Shown here: piece by piece, positions 44,775 to 54,206 of the stretch | Layout: every line of letters starts with the position of its first letter | How positions within the stretch are numbered: position 1 is the stretch's first letter | Source: Enterococcaceae bacterium OF42-14pH9A | GTDB lineage: Bacteria > Bacillota > Bacilli > Lactobacillales > Enterococcaceae | DNA: 64,000 nt | Direction of reading: 5' to 3' | Assembly: GCA_027692465.1 (NCBI GenBank) | Contig: JAQEYU010000003.1 | Coordinates: 62,001-126,000, forward strand | Program-made: the position numbers and the translations under genes | Notes under the pieces: model-generated | Database searches by the model: none | What the model saw: only the letters and a program-made list of their open reading frames with translations | Told to the model about the DNA's origin: nothing

Positions 44775-45623
44775 ATGGAAAAGCAAACGGAACTAACTGA
44801 AAAAGGGCGCGGCGGCGATTGGCTCTTACGCTTTGTGAAGGGAATGTTTATCGGCTCCGGATTTATCCTTCCGGGAGTCAGCGGCGGTGCATTAGCAGCA
44901 ATTTTTGGGATCTATGAACGGATCATTTCGTTTTTAGCCCACATTACCCGCAATTTTAAAGAAAATGTCTTGTTTTTCATCCCGGTAGGTCTGGGTGGTG
45001 TGACTGGCGTCTTCTTACTTTCTTTTGTGGTCAGCTTTGCACTGGGCACTTATGAAAACATCGTTCTTTGGTTCTTTGTCGGCTGTATTTTGGGAACCAT
45101 CCCGGCTTTGTGGAAAGAAGCCGGTAAGAAAGGTCGCAGCAACCGTGATATCGTGATATTGATCGCCAGCTTTGCAGCCGGACTGCTGTTTCTGTGGAAG
45201 GGTTCCGGATTGTTCGGCCATGTGGATCAAAACTTCTTTACTTGGATGATTGCCGGCGGATTGATTGGACTGGGGATCATCGTACCGGGCTTGAGTCCCT
45301 CCAATTTTTTGGTCTACATGGGAATGTACAAGGCGATGTCTGACGGGATTAAGACGCTGGATTTGGGGGTTATTGTACCGATTGGCATCGGTGGTTTGGT
45401 GTGTGTGCTGGGCTTGTCAAAAGTGATGGATTATATTTTCAGCAAGGCTTACCCGCAATTGTTCCATTTTATTATGGGGATCGTCTTGGCTTCGACGATC
45501 ATGATCGTGCCCACCGACTACAGCGGCTTCACTGTCGGAAACTTTGCGGCCTGTGTGGTACTTTGCTTGGCGGGGGCAGCTCTGGGTGCTTGGATGAGTC
45601 GTTTGGAAGAGAAATATAAATAA
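44775..45623 (+). CDS. DUF368 polyprenyl-phosphate transporter (PopT-like)
   Basis: 282 residues with about eight to nine membrane segments and the family motif GSGFILPGVSGGALAAIFGIYE and its internal repeat IIVPGLSPSNFLVYMGMY. ATG 44775 lies 10 nt after AGAGGTGG; a TTG at 44766 is in frame. DUF368 proteins (PopT) have been reported to recycle undecaprenyl phosphate across the membrane for wall synthesis. It is followed by a strong terminator. Confidence 0.88.
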   Translation: MEKQTELTEKGRGGDWLLRFVKGMFIGSGFILPGVSGGALAAIFGIYERIISFLAHITRNFKENVLFFIPVGLGGVTGVFLLSFVVSFALGTYENIVLWFFVGCILGTIPALWKEAGKKGRSNRDIVILIASFAAGLLFLWKGSGLFGHVDQNFFTWMIAGGLIGLGIIVPGLSPSNFLVYMGMYKAMSDGIKTLDLGVIVPIGIGGLVCVLGLSKVMDYIFSKAYPQLFHFIMGIVLASTIMIVPTDYSGFTVGNFAACVVLCLAGAALGAWMSRLEEKYK

Positions 45624-45631
45624 CAGATAGT

Positions 45632-45679
45632 GATCATCTGCAGAAAAGTTCAATTTTCGCAGATGATCCTTTCTTTTTT
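45632..45679 (+). terminator. Terminator after DUF368 gene
   Basis: GATCATCTGC (45632-45641) pairs with GCAGATGATC (45659-45668), with an inner GAAAA/TTTTC continuation, followed by CTTTCTTTTTT. Confidence 0.9.
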
Positions 45680-45706
45680 GCTTTGAAAGGGAGTTATGCA
45701 AAAGAC

Positions 45707-45734
45707 TTGAAAATGAAAATCAATGTGTTAAAAT
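45707..45734 (+). promoter_or_regulatory. Promoter of dnaG-rpoD operon, with long leader
   Basis: TTGAAA (45707-45712) and TAAAAT (45729-45734), 16 bp apart. A TATAAT at 45743-45748 is an alternative -10. Either leaves a leader of over 200 nt before dnaG (to 45964) that contains no gene. I saw only weak local pairing in it and recognised no known leader RNA. Confidence 0.5.
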
Positions 45735-45964
45735 AAACTATGTATAATTGGGTCTTTTTTAACGGTCGCGCTGATGTTTATTGGTGCGATTTTTTACCGC
45801 GAAGGGCCTGATATATCAAAAAGAACGGCTGATGTACCGATGAGGAACAAATTCGTCATGTTGTAAAGCAAGTACACACTTCGAAGCGATTTGATATTGT
45901 CAGCTGTCTCTTGTCGGATCTAAAAAAAGGATCCGCTTCAGTACAAGATGAAGGAGTGAGGCAG

Positions 45965-47869
45965 ATGGCCAGGATCCCGCAGCAATTGATTGACGAGATC
46001 CGGGGAAAAGCCAATATCGTTGATGTCGTCGGTCAATATGTCCAATTGAAAAAAGCCGGCAAAAACTACTCCGGACTCTGCCCCTTTCACAACGAAAAGA
46101 CACCTTCATTTTCAGTTGCTGAAGACAAACAGTTTTTCCATTGTTTCGGCTGCGGTAAAAGCGGAAATGTTTTCGGCTTTTTACAAGAAATCGAAGGAAT
46201 CAGTTTTCCGGAAGCTGTTGCAAAAGTGGCCGACCTGGAAAACATCCCTCTGGCTGCAGAATACCGCGAAAGTGGGACAGCCGGTCCGGTTAATTCCAAG
46301 CAAAGGCAGTTGGTCGCACTTCACGAAAAAGCGCAGGAAGTTTATCATCATATGCTGATGAACACGGCAGTCGGTGAACAGGCCTTGGAGTATCTCCACG
46401 GCCGCGGTCTGACAGATGAGCTGATTGCTGAGTTTGGTATCGGCTTTGCTCCCAACCAGCGTCAATTTTTGGAACAGATTTTCAAAAACGAACAGTTTGA
46501 ACAGGCTTTGTATACCGGCAGTGGACTATTTATCGTCAGAGATGACGGCAGTGTAGCGGATCGTTTCTATCAGCGGATCATGTTTCCAATTCGCGACCCG
46601 CAAGGCAAGACGATCGGCTTTTCCGGACGCTTTTTCAAAACCGAAGCCTTTCCCGGAGAAGATCAACCAAAGTACCTGAACTCACCGGAAACTGAACTTT
46701 TCAACAAACGGAATGTACTGTTCAATTTCGATAAGGCACGTAGCACGATTCGCAAGGAGAGTACTGTTTATCTGTTTGAAGGATTTATGGATGTGATTGC
46801 CGCTTGGCATTCGGGAATCAAAAACGGGATCGCCAGTATGGGTACCAGCTTGACGCAACAGCAGATTGCGGCTGTTGAGCGGATGGCAGAGACGATTGTT
46901 GTCTGTTACGACGGAGACAATGCGGGAATTGAAGCCACACAGCGGGCGATCACGCTTCTGACAGAGAACAGCCGCTTGAAAGTGGACATCGTCAGGATCC
47001 CTGATGGACTGGACCCTGATGAATATGTGCAGAAATTTGATGCGGATGCATTTGCCCAGCTGGCTCGTCATGGTCGGGAGACGGTATTCAGTTTTCAATT
47101 GGATTACTATCGCCGGCAGTATAATTTGGCCAACGAAAATGATCAGCTGCTGTATATTGAAACGGTGCTGAAAGAGTTGACCAAGGTTGATTCTTTGATC
47201 CAGCAAGATCACTACCTTACGCAATTGGCAAATGAGTTCCACCTGCAGCGTGAAACCCTGCAGCAACAGCTGCGTACATTGAAACTGCAGCAGAAATCCA
47301 GTGGTCCGATTCCGGCATATGCCGGTGGCCCGGCTGATTTCTCCGGTTTTGAGGATTACGGTGCGCCGCCTCCGGAAAGCGATTTTGGCAGCGAAGCCTC
47401 TCAGGCGGTTATGCCTACCGGACCGAGACGTCCGTTGACGCAAGGCGAGCGGGCAGAACAGCAGCTTTTGCATCGTTTGTTCGGGGAGCCGCGGCTGGTT
47501 TACCGTTTAAAACAGGAAAATGCAGATTTTCTGCATGAGGATTATCAAGAGATATACCGGCTTTTTCAAGACTTTTATGAAAGTAAGGGTGAATTTGAAA
47601 TTGCAGCTTTTCTGGATCGTCTCGCTGATCCGGAAATCAAAAACAAAGTGATCCACATTGCCACCTTGTCGATGCCGGAGGACAGTACGGAACAAGAGAT
47701 CCGTGCTCTCCTGCAGGTTTTCCGCAAGACCAGATTAGCTGATGAAATCAACGAAAAAGTAATTCGGCAGCAAGAAGCTGGTCGTGCAGGCAACACGCAA
47801 CTGGAACTCGAGTTGGCAGTTGAGATTATAAATTTGAGGAAACAACTGAAGCAAACCGACATTTTTTAA
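45965..47869 (+). CDS. dnaG: DNA primase
   Basis: 634 residues. The N-terminal zinc domain has CPFHNEK and FHCFGCGKSGN. The primase core and Toprim domain follow, with YLFEGFMDVIA and VVCYDGDNAG, then a C-terminal helicase-binding region. It makes RNA primers at the replication fork. ATG 45965 follows AAGGAGTGAG; an earlier TTG is in frame but lacks a ribosome site. It is 18 nt upstream of rpoD, the common Firmicute macromolecular-synthesis operon, here without rpsU in front. Confidence 0.97.
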   Translation: MARIPQQLIDEIRGKANIVDVVGQYVQLKKAGKNYSGLCPFHNEKTPSFSVAEDKQFFHCFGCGKSGNVFGFLQEIEGISFPEAVAKVADLENIPLAAEYRESGTAGPVNSKQRQLVALHEKAQEVYHHMLMNTAVGEQALEYLHGRGLTDELIAEFGIGFAPNQRQFLEQIFKNEQFEQALYTGSGLFIVRDDGSVADRFYQRIMFPIRDPQGKTIGFSGRFFKTEAFPGEDQPKYLNSPETELFNKRNVLFNFDKARSTIRKESTVYLFEGFMDVIAAWHSGIKNGIASMGTSLTQQQIAAVERMAETIVVCYDGDNAGIEATQRAITLLTENSRLKVDIVRIPDGLDPDEYVQKFDADAFAQLARHGRETVFSFQLDYYRRQYNLANENDQLLYIETVLKELTKVDSLIQQDHYLTQLANEFHLQRETLQQQLRTLKLQQKSSGPIPAYAGGPADFSGFEDYGAPPPESDFGSEASQAVMPTGPRRPLTQGERAEQQLLHRLFGEPRLVYRLKQENADFLHEDYQEIYRLFQDFYESKGEFEIAAFLDRLADPEIKNKVIHIATLSMPEDSTEQEIRALLQVFRKTRLADEINEKVIRQQEAGRAGNTQLELELAVEIINLRKQLKQTDIF

Positions 47870-47887
47870 GGGGGGCCTTCTAATATT

Positions 47888-48994
47888 ATGGCAAACGAAA
47901 CAAAGCAAGACTACGACAAGGCAGTAGCAGCGTTCATCAAGGAAAACAAACCCAAAGGACAAGTGGTGTATGATGAACTCTCAAACCAATTGGCCACACC
48001 TTATTCATTGGATGCTGATGGTATGGATAAGCTGATCCAGCAGGTAGAAGATGCCGGTATCAGTGTTGTTGATGAAAACGGCGATCCCTCTGTTCACAGT
48101 TTGAAAAAAGATGAAAAGAAAGCGGCCGAAGTCAAAGACGAAGACTTGTCCGCGCCTACCGGTGTTAAGATTAATGACCCGGTACGGATGTATTTGAAAG
48201 AGATCGGTCGTGTGCCGCTTTTGACTGCTGAAGAAGAAGTTGCTTTGGCATTGAAAATCGAAGAGGGCGACCAAGAAGCTAAGCAACGGCTGGCTGAAGC
48301 CAACTTGCGTCTGGTCGTCTCAATCGCCAAACGTTATGTCGGCCGCGGTATGCAGTTTTTGGATTTGATCCAAGAAGGAAACATGGGCCTGATGAAAGCT
48401 GTTGAAAAATTTGATTATCGCAAGGGATTCAAATTCTCGACTTATGCGACATGGTGGATCCGCCAGGCCATTACTCGTGCGATTGCCGACCAAGCGCGTA
48501 CGATTCGTATTCCGGTCCATATGGTAGAAACCATCAACAAATTGATCCGTATCCAGCGGCAACTGCTGCAAGATCTCGGCCGGGAACCGACACCAGAGGA
48601 AATCGGTGCGGAAATGGATCTGCCGACAGAAAAGGTGCGGGAGATTCTGAAAATCGCGCAGGAACCGGTCTCGTTGGAAACGCCGATCGGTGAAGAAGAC
48701 GATTCTCATCTGGGTGATTTCATTGAAGATCAGGAAGCTACCAGTCCTGCCGATCATGCAGCTTACGAACTGCTGAAAGAACAGTTGGAAGATGTATTGG
48801 ATACATTGACCGACCGGGAAGAAAATGTTTTGCGTCTGCGCTTCGGATTGGATGATGGTCGAACTCGTACCTTGGAAGAAGTCGGGAAAGTGTTCGGTGT
48901 TACCCGGGAACGGATCCGTCAGATCGAGGCCAAAGCCTTGCGGAAACTGCGCCACCCATCCCGTTCGAAACAATTGAAAGACTTTTTGGAATAA
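47888..48994 (+). CDS. rpoD: Primary sigma factor RpoD (sigma-A)
   Basis: 368 residues. Region 1.1 is short, then region 1.2 ([16 protein letters not shown]), region 2 ([17 protein letters not shown]) and region 4.2 ([22 protein letters not shown]). It directs RNA polymerase to vegetative promoters. It is co-transcribed with dnaG and followed by a terminator. The length is typical for Lactobacillales. Confidence 0.98.
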   Translation: MANETKQDYDKAVAAFIKENKPKGQVVYDELSNQLATPYSLDADGMDKLIQQVEDAGISVVDENGDPSVHSLKKDEKKAAEVKDEDLSAPTGVKINDPVRMYLKEIGRVPLLTAEEEVALALKIEEGDQEAKQRLAEANLRLVVSIAKRYVGRGMQFLDLIQEGNMGLMKAVEKFDYRKGFKFSTYATWWIRQAITRAIADQARTIRIPVHMVETINKLIRIQRQLLQDLGREPTPEEIGAEMDLPTEKVREILKIAQEPVSLETPIGEEDDSHLGDFIEDQEATSPADHAAYELLKEQLEDVLDTLTDREENVLRLRFGLDDGRTRTLEEVGKVFGVTRERIRQIEAKALRKLRHPSRSKQLKDFLE

Positions 48995-49001
48995 GTACCA
49001 G

Positions 49002-49034
49002 CAGCCGCATCTCTTTGGAGAGCGGCTTTTTTTT
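49002..49034 (+). terminator. rpoD terminator
   Basis: AGCCGC and GCGGCT stem with an inner TCTC/GAGA pairing, followed by a run of T. Confidence 0.88.
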
Positions 49035-49182
49035 AAGTGGCGGAGAGGAATCAACGCCACAGGAATTTAAGGAAATCGTAACCTTCACAATATTGGCGCC
49101 GTCGGGATAATATGATAGATTTACTGTTAGGCAATTGTATTCCTGCTCGAACAGTAAAGAACAAAGTAAGGAGCAAGCTATT

Positions 49183-51435
49183 TTGATCGATAAATGTCCA
49201 CATTGCGGCTTTGAACCGTTGGATGGCAAATTGGTTTGTCCACGGTGCGGCCATGAGATAAAAGAAAATATCGCACAAAAACTGCATGAAATTGATGAAA
49301 AAAACCGGAAGAGCAACGATTCCGTGTCCTGGTCCGACTTTGAAGATGTTTCTCTGGGGGCATTAATGTCCCAAATAAATGAAGAAGAACTTGCTCTGTC
49401 CCAACAAGAGGCTGAAGGAACCGACAGTGACTCTTCACAAGTCGAGGAGGAGGAATTTTCCGAAAATCCGATCCTGGCTGCTTATATCAAACGACATCGG
49501 CTGGGTATTGATGGGGAAGGGCCAACGCTGGAAGAACTGATTGCTGCCAGTCGCACAGAAGGGTCATCAGAAAGTGACGGAGAGGTTGATTCGGCGGAAG
49601 AGTCCATTGTTTCTGACGCGCAAGAGGCGATAGAGTCCGCTGAAAAAACTGAATCCGCCCCAGAGCCGGTTGAATTTGAAGCGTCAGAAGCAAAAAATGA
49701 GCGTCCAACTGAAACGGAGCCGGCTCTCAACGCTGACGATACATTGACAACCGCATCAAAATCTGCCCACGAATCTGAAGCTATACCGGACTTGGATTCG
49801 GAGCATCCGCAAACACCCGGAATTCCGTCTGTCACAGAAAAAACTGCTATTGAAGATTCTGAGGACGTTTCGGAAACACTCGAGGTGCCAACTGGGAAAG
49901 ATCCTGCTGGTTCAGCATTTTTTGCATCTGAGGAGCCCGAGAAAGCAGTGGAGAAGGATGATTTCGAAGATTCGGCTCTCTCAGAAAACGAGGTTGACGA
50001 GACTCAAGCAGAGCCTGCTGTTTTCCCTGCTGAAGTGGCTGCTGACGTTACTGAGGAAAATGAACTTCATCAGGATGCCGAACTTACTGATGAAGTGAAG
50101 CTTGTTGCTGAACCGATGCAGCAAGAAACAGCGCCAGTAAAGGATCGGAGAGAGGCGGCTCAATCAGCCGTTTCCAAACCGCCTGTGCCAAGCAAAACCA
50201 CAACCTCCCCAGAAGAACAACTTCCCGATTCCGAGAATCTGATAGACGGAGCCGCAAAAAAGCGTAAGAAATGGCCATTCCTGTTGGCGGCAGCCGTTGT
50301 TTTAGCTGCAGGAGGTGGGGGCTATGCCTACCACGAGTATCAGGAACAGCAAAAAGCGGAGGCCCAGACACAGGCCGCTAAAAAGGCTGCTGCTGAAAGT
50401 GAAGCCCTGCAACAAGCGCTGGCCGGTATGTATCTCGATGACGACCGCGAGTTTTTGAAAGCCGGCATCACACAAGCTGAACTTGCATCACTGAGCAGTC
50501 GTCTGGTAAAAACGTCTGTTGACAAGAGCGCATTGGAACAGGAACTGGCGGACATCAACGATAAGTTTCAATTGCAGTCTGCAGTCAACCGTCTGTTTCA
50601 GAAACCTGTGATCAACGGGTCTGAACTGGAAAAAGATGTTCCAATCGAGCCCGACAGTCAGGCGGATTTCCAACTACCGGCTGAAAAGACCCCCTTCAAT
50701 CAACTGCTGTCAGAGGCCTTAGCCGATTTCCAACAGCAGAAGGAAGCATTAGCTGCTGCTGAACAGGCGTTCACACCGCTTATAAAAGACGGAAAAGTTG
50801 CAGCTGATCCGCAAGAGGCTGACTATCAAAAAGCTCAAAAATTGACGGCTGCTCTGGTGGCCAGCCCGGAAAAAGAGCAACTGCAAGCGCGCTTAAAAAC
50901 TGTTCAGGAAAAAATCAGTGCCAACAAGGCAGCGGCTGTCAAAGCTGCGGAAGAAGCCGCTGCGGCCGCTGCCAAAGAAGCAGAAGCGAATGCTGCTGCC
51001 GAATCTAACGGAACTACCGGTGAAACGACCGCTCCAAATCCATCCGGCAACGGTAATGGCACGGATAACCAAGGCAGTTCACTGCCGGCAGAGGCGTCAC
51101 CGAATATGCAGCCGAATGCTGAAAATGCACCGATCCTGGGGAAAGTGGAGGCGGATATCGCTGACAGCAGTAACCCGGCCTGGACTTGGGCACCCGGGAT
51201 TAAAGAACAGGTATTGGCAACCTGCAAAGAGCGGGGCTATATCGTTGACGGGGGCTATACGCTGGAACCGGTACGTATTGAAGATGGCGAAGGCTATTAC
51301 AATTTGTACGCTACCAACAATCAGGCGCCACTGACCAAGGGAATGACCTCGGATGAACTGCCGTTATACTTGGTGACAATCAACTGTAAGACCGGTTATT
51401 TCCGAGGAAACGGCAACGATCACACCATTCGATAA
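49183..51435 (+). CDS. mapZ: Mid-cell-anchored division protein MapZ with N-terminal zinc ribbon
   Basis: 750 residues from a TTG start 9 nt after AAGGAG. Residues 1-25 form a zinc ribbon (C5, C8, C19, C22). A long acidic cytoplasmic region to about 360 includes NPILAAYIKRHR and LEELIAASR, similar to the FtsZ-interacting part of pneumococcal MapZ. One membrane segment (about 365-385) is followed by an extracellular helical domain (FQKPVINGSELEKD), an Ala/Glu-rich stretch and a C-terminal domain with WAPGIKEQVLATCKERGYI and TINCKTGYFRGNG, closely like the MapZ C-terminus. MapZ marks the division site and positions FtsZ in streptococci and enterococci. Streptococcal MapZ as I know it has no zinc ribbon. 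A TACTGTT/AACAGTA inverted repeat lies in its leader (49122-49156). Confidence 0.9.
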   Translation: MIDKCPHCGFEPLDGKLVCPRCGHEIKENIAQKLHEIDEKNRKSNDSVSWSDFEDVSLGALMSQINEEELALSQQEAEGTDSDSSQVEEEEFSENPILAAYIKRHRLGIDGEGPTLEELIAASRTEGSSESDGEVDSAEESIVSDAQEAIESAEKTESAPEPVEFEASEAKNERPTETEPALNADDTLTTASKSAHESEAIPDLDSEHPQTPGIPSVTEKTAIEDSEDVSETLEVPTGKDPAGSAFFASEEPEKAVEKDDFEDSALSENEVDETQAEPAVFPAEVAADVTEENELHQDAELTDEVKLVAEPMQQETAPVKDRREAAQSAVSKPPVPSKTTTSPEEQLPDSENLIDGAAKKRKKWPFLLAAAVVLAAGGGGYAYHEYQEQQKAEAQTQAAKKAAAESEALQQALAGMYLDDDREFLKAGITQAELASLSSRLVKTSVDKSALEQELADINDKFQLQSAVNRLFQKPVINGSELEKDVPIEPDSQADFQLPAEKTPFNQLLSEALADFQQQKEALAAAEQAFTPLIKDGKVAADPQEADYQKAQKLTAALVASPEKEQLQARLKTVQEKISANKAAAVKAAEEAAAAAAKEAEANAAAESNGTTGETTAPNPSGNGNGTDNQGSSLPAEASPNMQPNAENAPILGKVEADIADSSNPAWTWAPGIKEQVLATCKERGYIVDGGYTLEPVRIEDGEGYYNLYATNNQAPLTKGMTSDELPLYLVTINCKTGYFRGNGNDHTIR

Positions 51436-51531
51436 CCAAAAACGATTTTCCGAAAAATTCTGAAAAATCCTTGTTCGTCCTCCTTTTTTTCGATATGATG
51501 TTTTCAATCGAATGAAAAGGGGGACCTTCTT

Positions 51532-52254
51532 ATGGAAATGGGACAAGTCGGTTATCGGACATTCCGTGATGGGATAAAAGCTTGCGTCCCGACCATGTTG
51601 GGGTATTTGGGGATTGGTTTTGCTGCCGGAGTGGTTGAAAAAGGTGTCGGACTGTCAATTTTGGAGATCATGCTGTTATCCCTCCTGGTTTATGCAGGGA
51701 GCGGGCAGTTCATCATTTGCGGCTTGCTGGCTATCGGTGCACCGGTTTCTTCTATCATCGTGACTGTTTTTTTAGTGAATCTGCGTCACTTTTTGATGAG
51801 TCTGTCTGTGACGCATCATTTTCGCGGCCAGCCATTGCTCAGTAATATCGGGATCGGAACGCTTTTAACAGATGAGTCTTACGGCGTGTTGACTACTGCT
51901 TTGCAGGAAGGCCGTCCGGTGACGTCACCTTGGATGCATGGATTGAATGTCGCGGCTTATCTCACCTGGTTTTCCGCCAATGTTCTCGGGGGACTTTTAG
52001 GACAGTTTATTCCGAGCCCGGAGCGCTTCGGGTTGGATTTTGCTTTGACCGCGATGTTTTTGGGACTCTGGTTGTTTCAAGTTGAACTGCCGCTGAAAAA
52101 AAGAACTCGGCAAACAGTGACTGTCCTGCTTACAGTCGGGTTGGCACTGATTCTATTGATGCGTTTTTCAACAGCGGAGATCGCAGTTATCGGTGCCACA
52201 CTCTTGGGCTGCCTGGTAGGGACTTTGACTGAAGGAAGTGAGGTGGAACGATGA
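51532..52254 (+). CDS. azlC: AzlC-family branched-chain amino acid exporter subunit
   Basis: 240 residues with about five membrane segments and the AzlC pattern GYLGIGFAAGVV...YAGSGQFI (split) and NLRHFLMS. Start ATG 51532 follows AAAAGGGGG. AzlC with AzlD exports branched-chain amino acids and analogues. Its last four bases overlap the azlD start. Confidence 0.9.
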   Translation: MEMGQVGYRTFRDGIKACVPTMLGYLGIGFAAGVVEKGVGLSILEIMLLSLLVYAGSGQFIICGLLAIGAPVSSIIVTVFLVNLRHFLMSLSVTHHFRGQPLLSNIGIGTLLTDESYGVLTTALQEGRPVTSPWMHGLNVAAYLTWFSANVLGGLLGQFIPSPERFGLDFALTAMFLGLWLFQVELPLKKRTRQTVTVLLTVGLALILLMRFSTAEIAVIGATLLGCLVGTLTEGSEVER

Positions 52255-52577
52255 TCTCAGCAGAATTCATGGTATTGGTCTTGGGTTGTGCTTTGGTGAC
52301 CTGGATTCCTCGCATCCTGCCCTTCACAATTGCCGATAAGCTGGTTTTTCCGGCATCGGTGAATCGTTTTTTGAGTTATCTGCCTTTGTGTATTTTGACG
52401 GCTCTGTTGATCCAAAGCCTGCTGAATTTCCGAACAGGACAGTGGCCCACTGTCAAAGTACCCGAATTAGTGGCATGTCTGCCGGCTTTAGTGGTAGGCT
52501 ATTATACGAAAGACCTTATGAAGATTGTGATCGTCGGCATTGTGGGTATCGCTTTGCTGCGTCTGGTTCTGATATAA
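52251..52577 (+). CDS. azlD: AzlD-family branched-chain amino acid exporter subunit
   Basis: 108 residues with three to four membrane segments and the AzlD signature VTWIPRILPF. ATG 52251 overlaps the azlC stop as ATGA, showing translational coupling, as expected for two subunits of one transporter. Confidence 0.9.
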   Translation: MISAEFMVLVLGCALVTWIPRILPFTIADKLVFPASVNRFLSYLPLCILTALLIQSLLNFRTGQWPTVKVPELVACLPALVVGYYTKDLMKIVIVGIVGIALLRLVLI

Positions 52578-52648
52578 CGGTCTGAGGGGGTCTGAAATAG
52601 ACAGATAACCCCAATCTTAGCGGGGAAAATCCCCATGGAGGAACGAAT

Positions 52649-53506
52649 ATGAATGAATTACTGGCAGCTGTTTTCAGCGGCTTAGTGACGGACGAAAATG
52701 AGACCCATTATTTTGTCCAAAAAAACGGCTATACTTTTCGGCTGAACAAAACAGAAGGTGAGCATCAATTAGGTGAGGCTGTCGAAGGTTTCGGTTATCT
52801 TAATCAAAAACAGGAGCTGTCTTTTACGACTCTTATTCCTAAAAGTCGCAAAGGGCATTATGCTTTTGCAGAAGTGACTGAGACCCGGCGAGACCTGGGG
52901 GCTTTTGTAGATATCGGTCTGCCGGATAAAGATATCGCCGTGTCTTTGGACGAGTTGCCATTGATGCGGGAACTGTGGCCCAAAAAAGGTGATCGATTGA
53001 TGGTTTCTTTGCGGGTCGACCAGAAAGACCGGATTTGGGGGACTTTGGCGGATGAAAAAATTTTCCGTTCTCTGAGTCGTCACGGTGTGGAAGAGCAAAA
53101 GAATAAAGACATCGTAGGAACCGTTTTTCGCTTGAAATTGGCGGGGACCTATCTGTTGACCGAAGACTTTTATATCGCTTTTGTCCATCCGTCTGAGCGC
53201 TATATGGAACCGCGTCTTGGTGAACAGGTCAAAGGGCGAGTCATCGGTGTTCGGCCGGACGGTGTCTTGAATGCGTCTTTGAAACCGCGGGCCCACGAAG
53301 TCATCAATGATGATGCAGAGATGCTGCTGGTCTATTTGGAGCGCTCGGCAGACAAAAAAATGCCTTATACTGACAAATCAGATCCGGAAGCGATTAAAAA
53401 GATGTTTGGGATCAGTAAAGGTCAGTTCAAACGGGCGATCGGCCATTTGTTGAAGGAAAAGCGAATCAAACAGGAAGATGGTTATACGATTTTACTTCCT
53501 AAATGA
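52649..53506 (+). CDS. cvfB: S1-domain RNA-binding protein, CvfB/YitL family
   Basis: 285 residues. Tandem S1-like domains (about 5-60, 65-135 with GAFVDIGLPDKDIAVS, and 140-215) are followed by a C-terminal winged helix (FGISKGQFKRAIGHLLKEKRI). In staphylococci CvfB binds RNA and affects virulence gene expression. Its position before fur matches the conserved enterococcal core. ATG 52649 follows GGAGG. Confidence 0.88.
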   Translation: MNELLAAVFSGLVTDENETHYFVQKNGYTFRLNKTEGEHQLGEAVEGFGYLNQKQELSFTTLIPKSRKGHYAFAEVTETRRDLGAFVDIGLPDKDIAVSLDELPLMRELWPKKGDRLMVSLRVDQKDRIWGTLADEKIFRSLSRHGVEEQKNKDIVGTVFRLKLAGTYLLTEDFYIAFVHPSERYMEPRLGEQVKGRVIGVRPDGVLNASLKPRAHEVINDDAEMLLVYLERSADKKMPYTDKSDPEAIKKMFGISKGQFKRAIGHLLKEKRIKQEDGYTILLPK

Positions 53507-53513
53507 GAATAGC

Positions 53514-53542
53514 TTGTTTTATTTCTGGTTATTCTTTATAAT
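53514..53542 (+). promoter_or_regulatory. fur promoter
   Basis: TTGTTT (53514-53519) and TATAAT (53537-53542), 17 bp apart. An AT-rich stretch with partial dyad (TAATTATAATGTAAT, near 53584-53598) precedes the start and could be an autoregulatory Fur or PerR-type box. Confidence 0.6.
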
Positions 53543-53616
53543 AAGTTTAATTTGATGGGGATTAGGAATCTTCTAGATTGTAGTAATTATAATGTAATGG
53601 CGAGGAGATCTGGGAA

Positions 53617-54078
53617 ATGAATACAAACAGCGCATTGATGAAAGTCAAGAAGCAGCTTCACGAAGCCGGCTTCAAGTTGACTCCCCAACGTGAAGCCACT
53701 TTATTGGTTTTGCTGGAAAACGAAAAGGATCACCTTTCCGCTGAAGAAGTCTTCTTTTTCGTAAAACGAAAAAGTCCCGAGATCGGTTTGGCAACAGTCT
53801 ATCGGACCTTGGAAATTTTGACGGATCTGCATGTGGTCGACAAGGTCAGTTTTAATGATGGTGTAGCCCGCTATGATCTGCGTAAAGAGGGTGCGAAGCA
53901 TTTTCATCACCATTTGTTGTGCCTGGAGTGCGGGAACATTGAAGAAATCGAAGAAGATCTGTTGGGCGAAGTAGAAGAGGTCGTGGAAAGCCGCTATCAT
54001 TTTGTCGTTAAAGATCATCGGCTGACTTTCCATGGAATCTGCAGCCAATGCCAAAACAAGCAGGAGAAAGCTCTGTAA
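53617..54078 (+). CDS. fur: Fur-family metal-dependent repressor
   Basis: 153 residues. The winged helix (LTPQREATLLVLL, ATVYRTLEIL) is followed by a metal-binding part with HFHHHLLCLECG and ICSQCQ, the two CxxC structural zinc sites. I assign it to Fur rather than PerR or Zur because of its place near rpoD-cvfB, which matches the Fur gene of E. faecalis. The sequence alone cannot exclude PerR. It would repress iron-uptake genes. Confidence 0.85.
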   Translation: MNTNSALMKVKKQLHEAGFKLTPQREATLLVLLENEKDHLSAEEVFFFVKRKSPEIGLATVYRTLEILTDLHVVDKVSFNDGVARYDLRKEGAKHFHHHLLCLECGNIEEIEEDLLGEVEEVVESRYHFVVKDHRLTFHGICSQCQNKQEKAL

Positions 54079-54089
54079 GTATACGTCAA

Positions 54090-54122
54090 AAAGGCCGACC
54101 GCAATCGCGGTCGGCCTTTTTG
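54090..54122. terminator. fur terminator
   Basis: AAAGGCCGACCGC pairs with GCGGTCGGCCTTTTT around a 4-nt loop. The symmetric ends could also serve the convergent rlmD gene. Confidence 0.9.
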
Positions 54123-54206
54123 GATAGTCTGACAGGTGATCTGACGGGTTAAAAAGGTGCGGCGAACCAACTTTAGCTACTGATTTTCGGTTGTCGTTGA
54201 CTAAAA

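Noticed and set aside
49122..49156. TACTGTT/AACAGTA inverted repeat before mapZ considered as an operator.
   Set aside because: Only seven base pairs in an AT-rich leader with no matching copy elsewhere in the window; noted under mapZ only.
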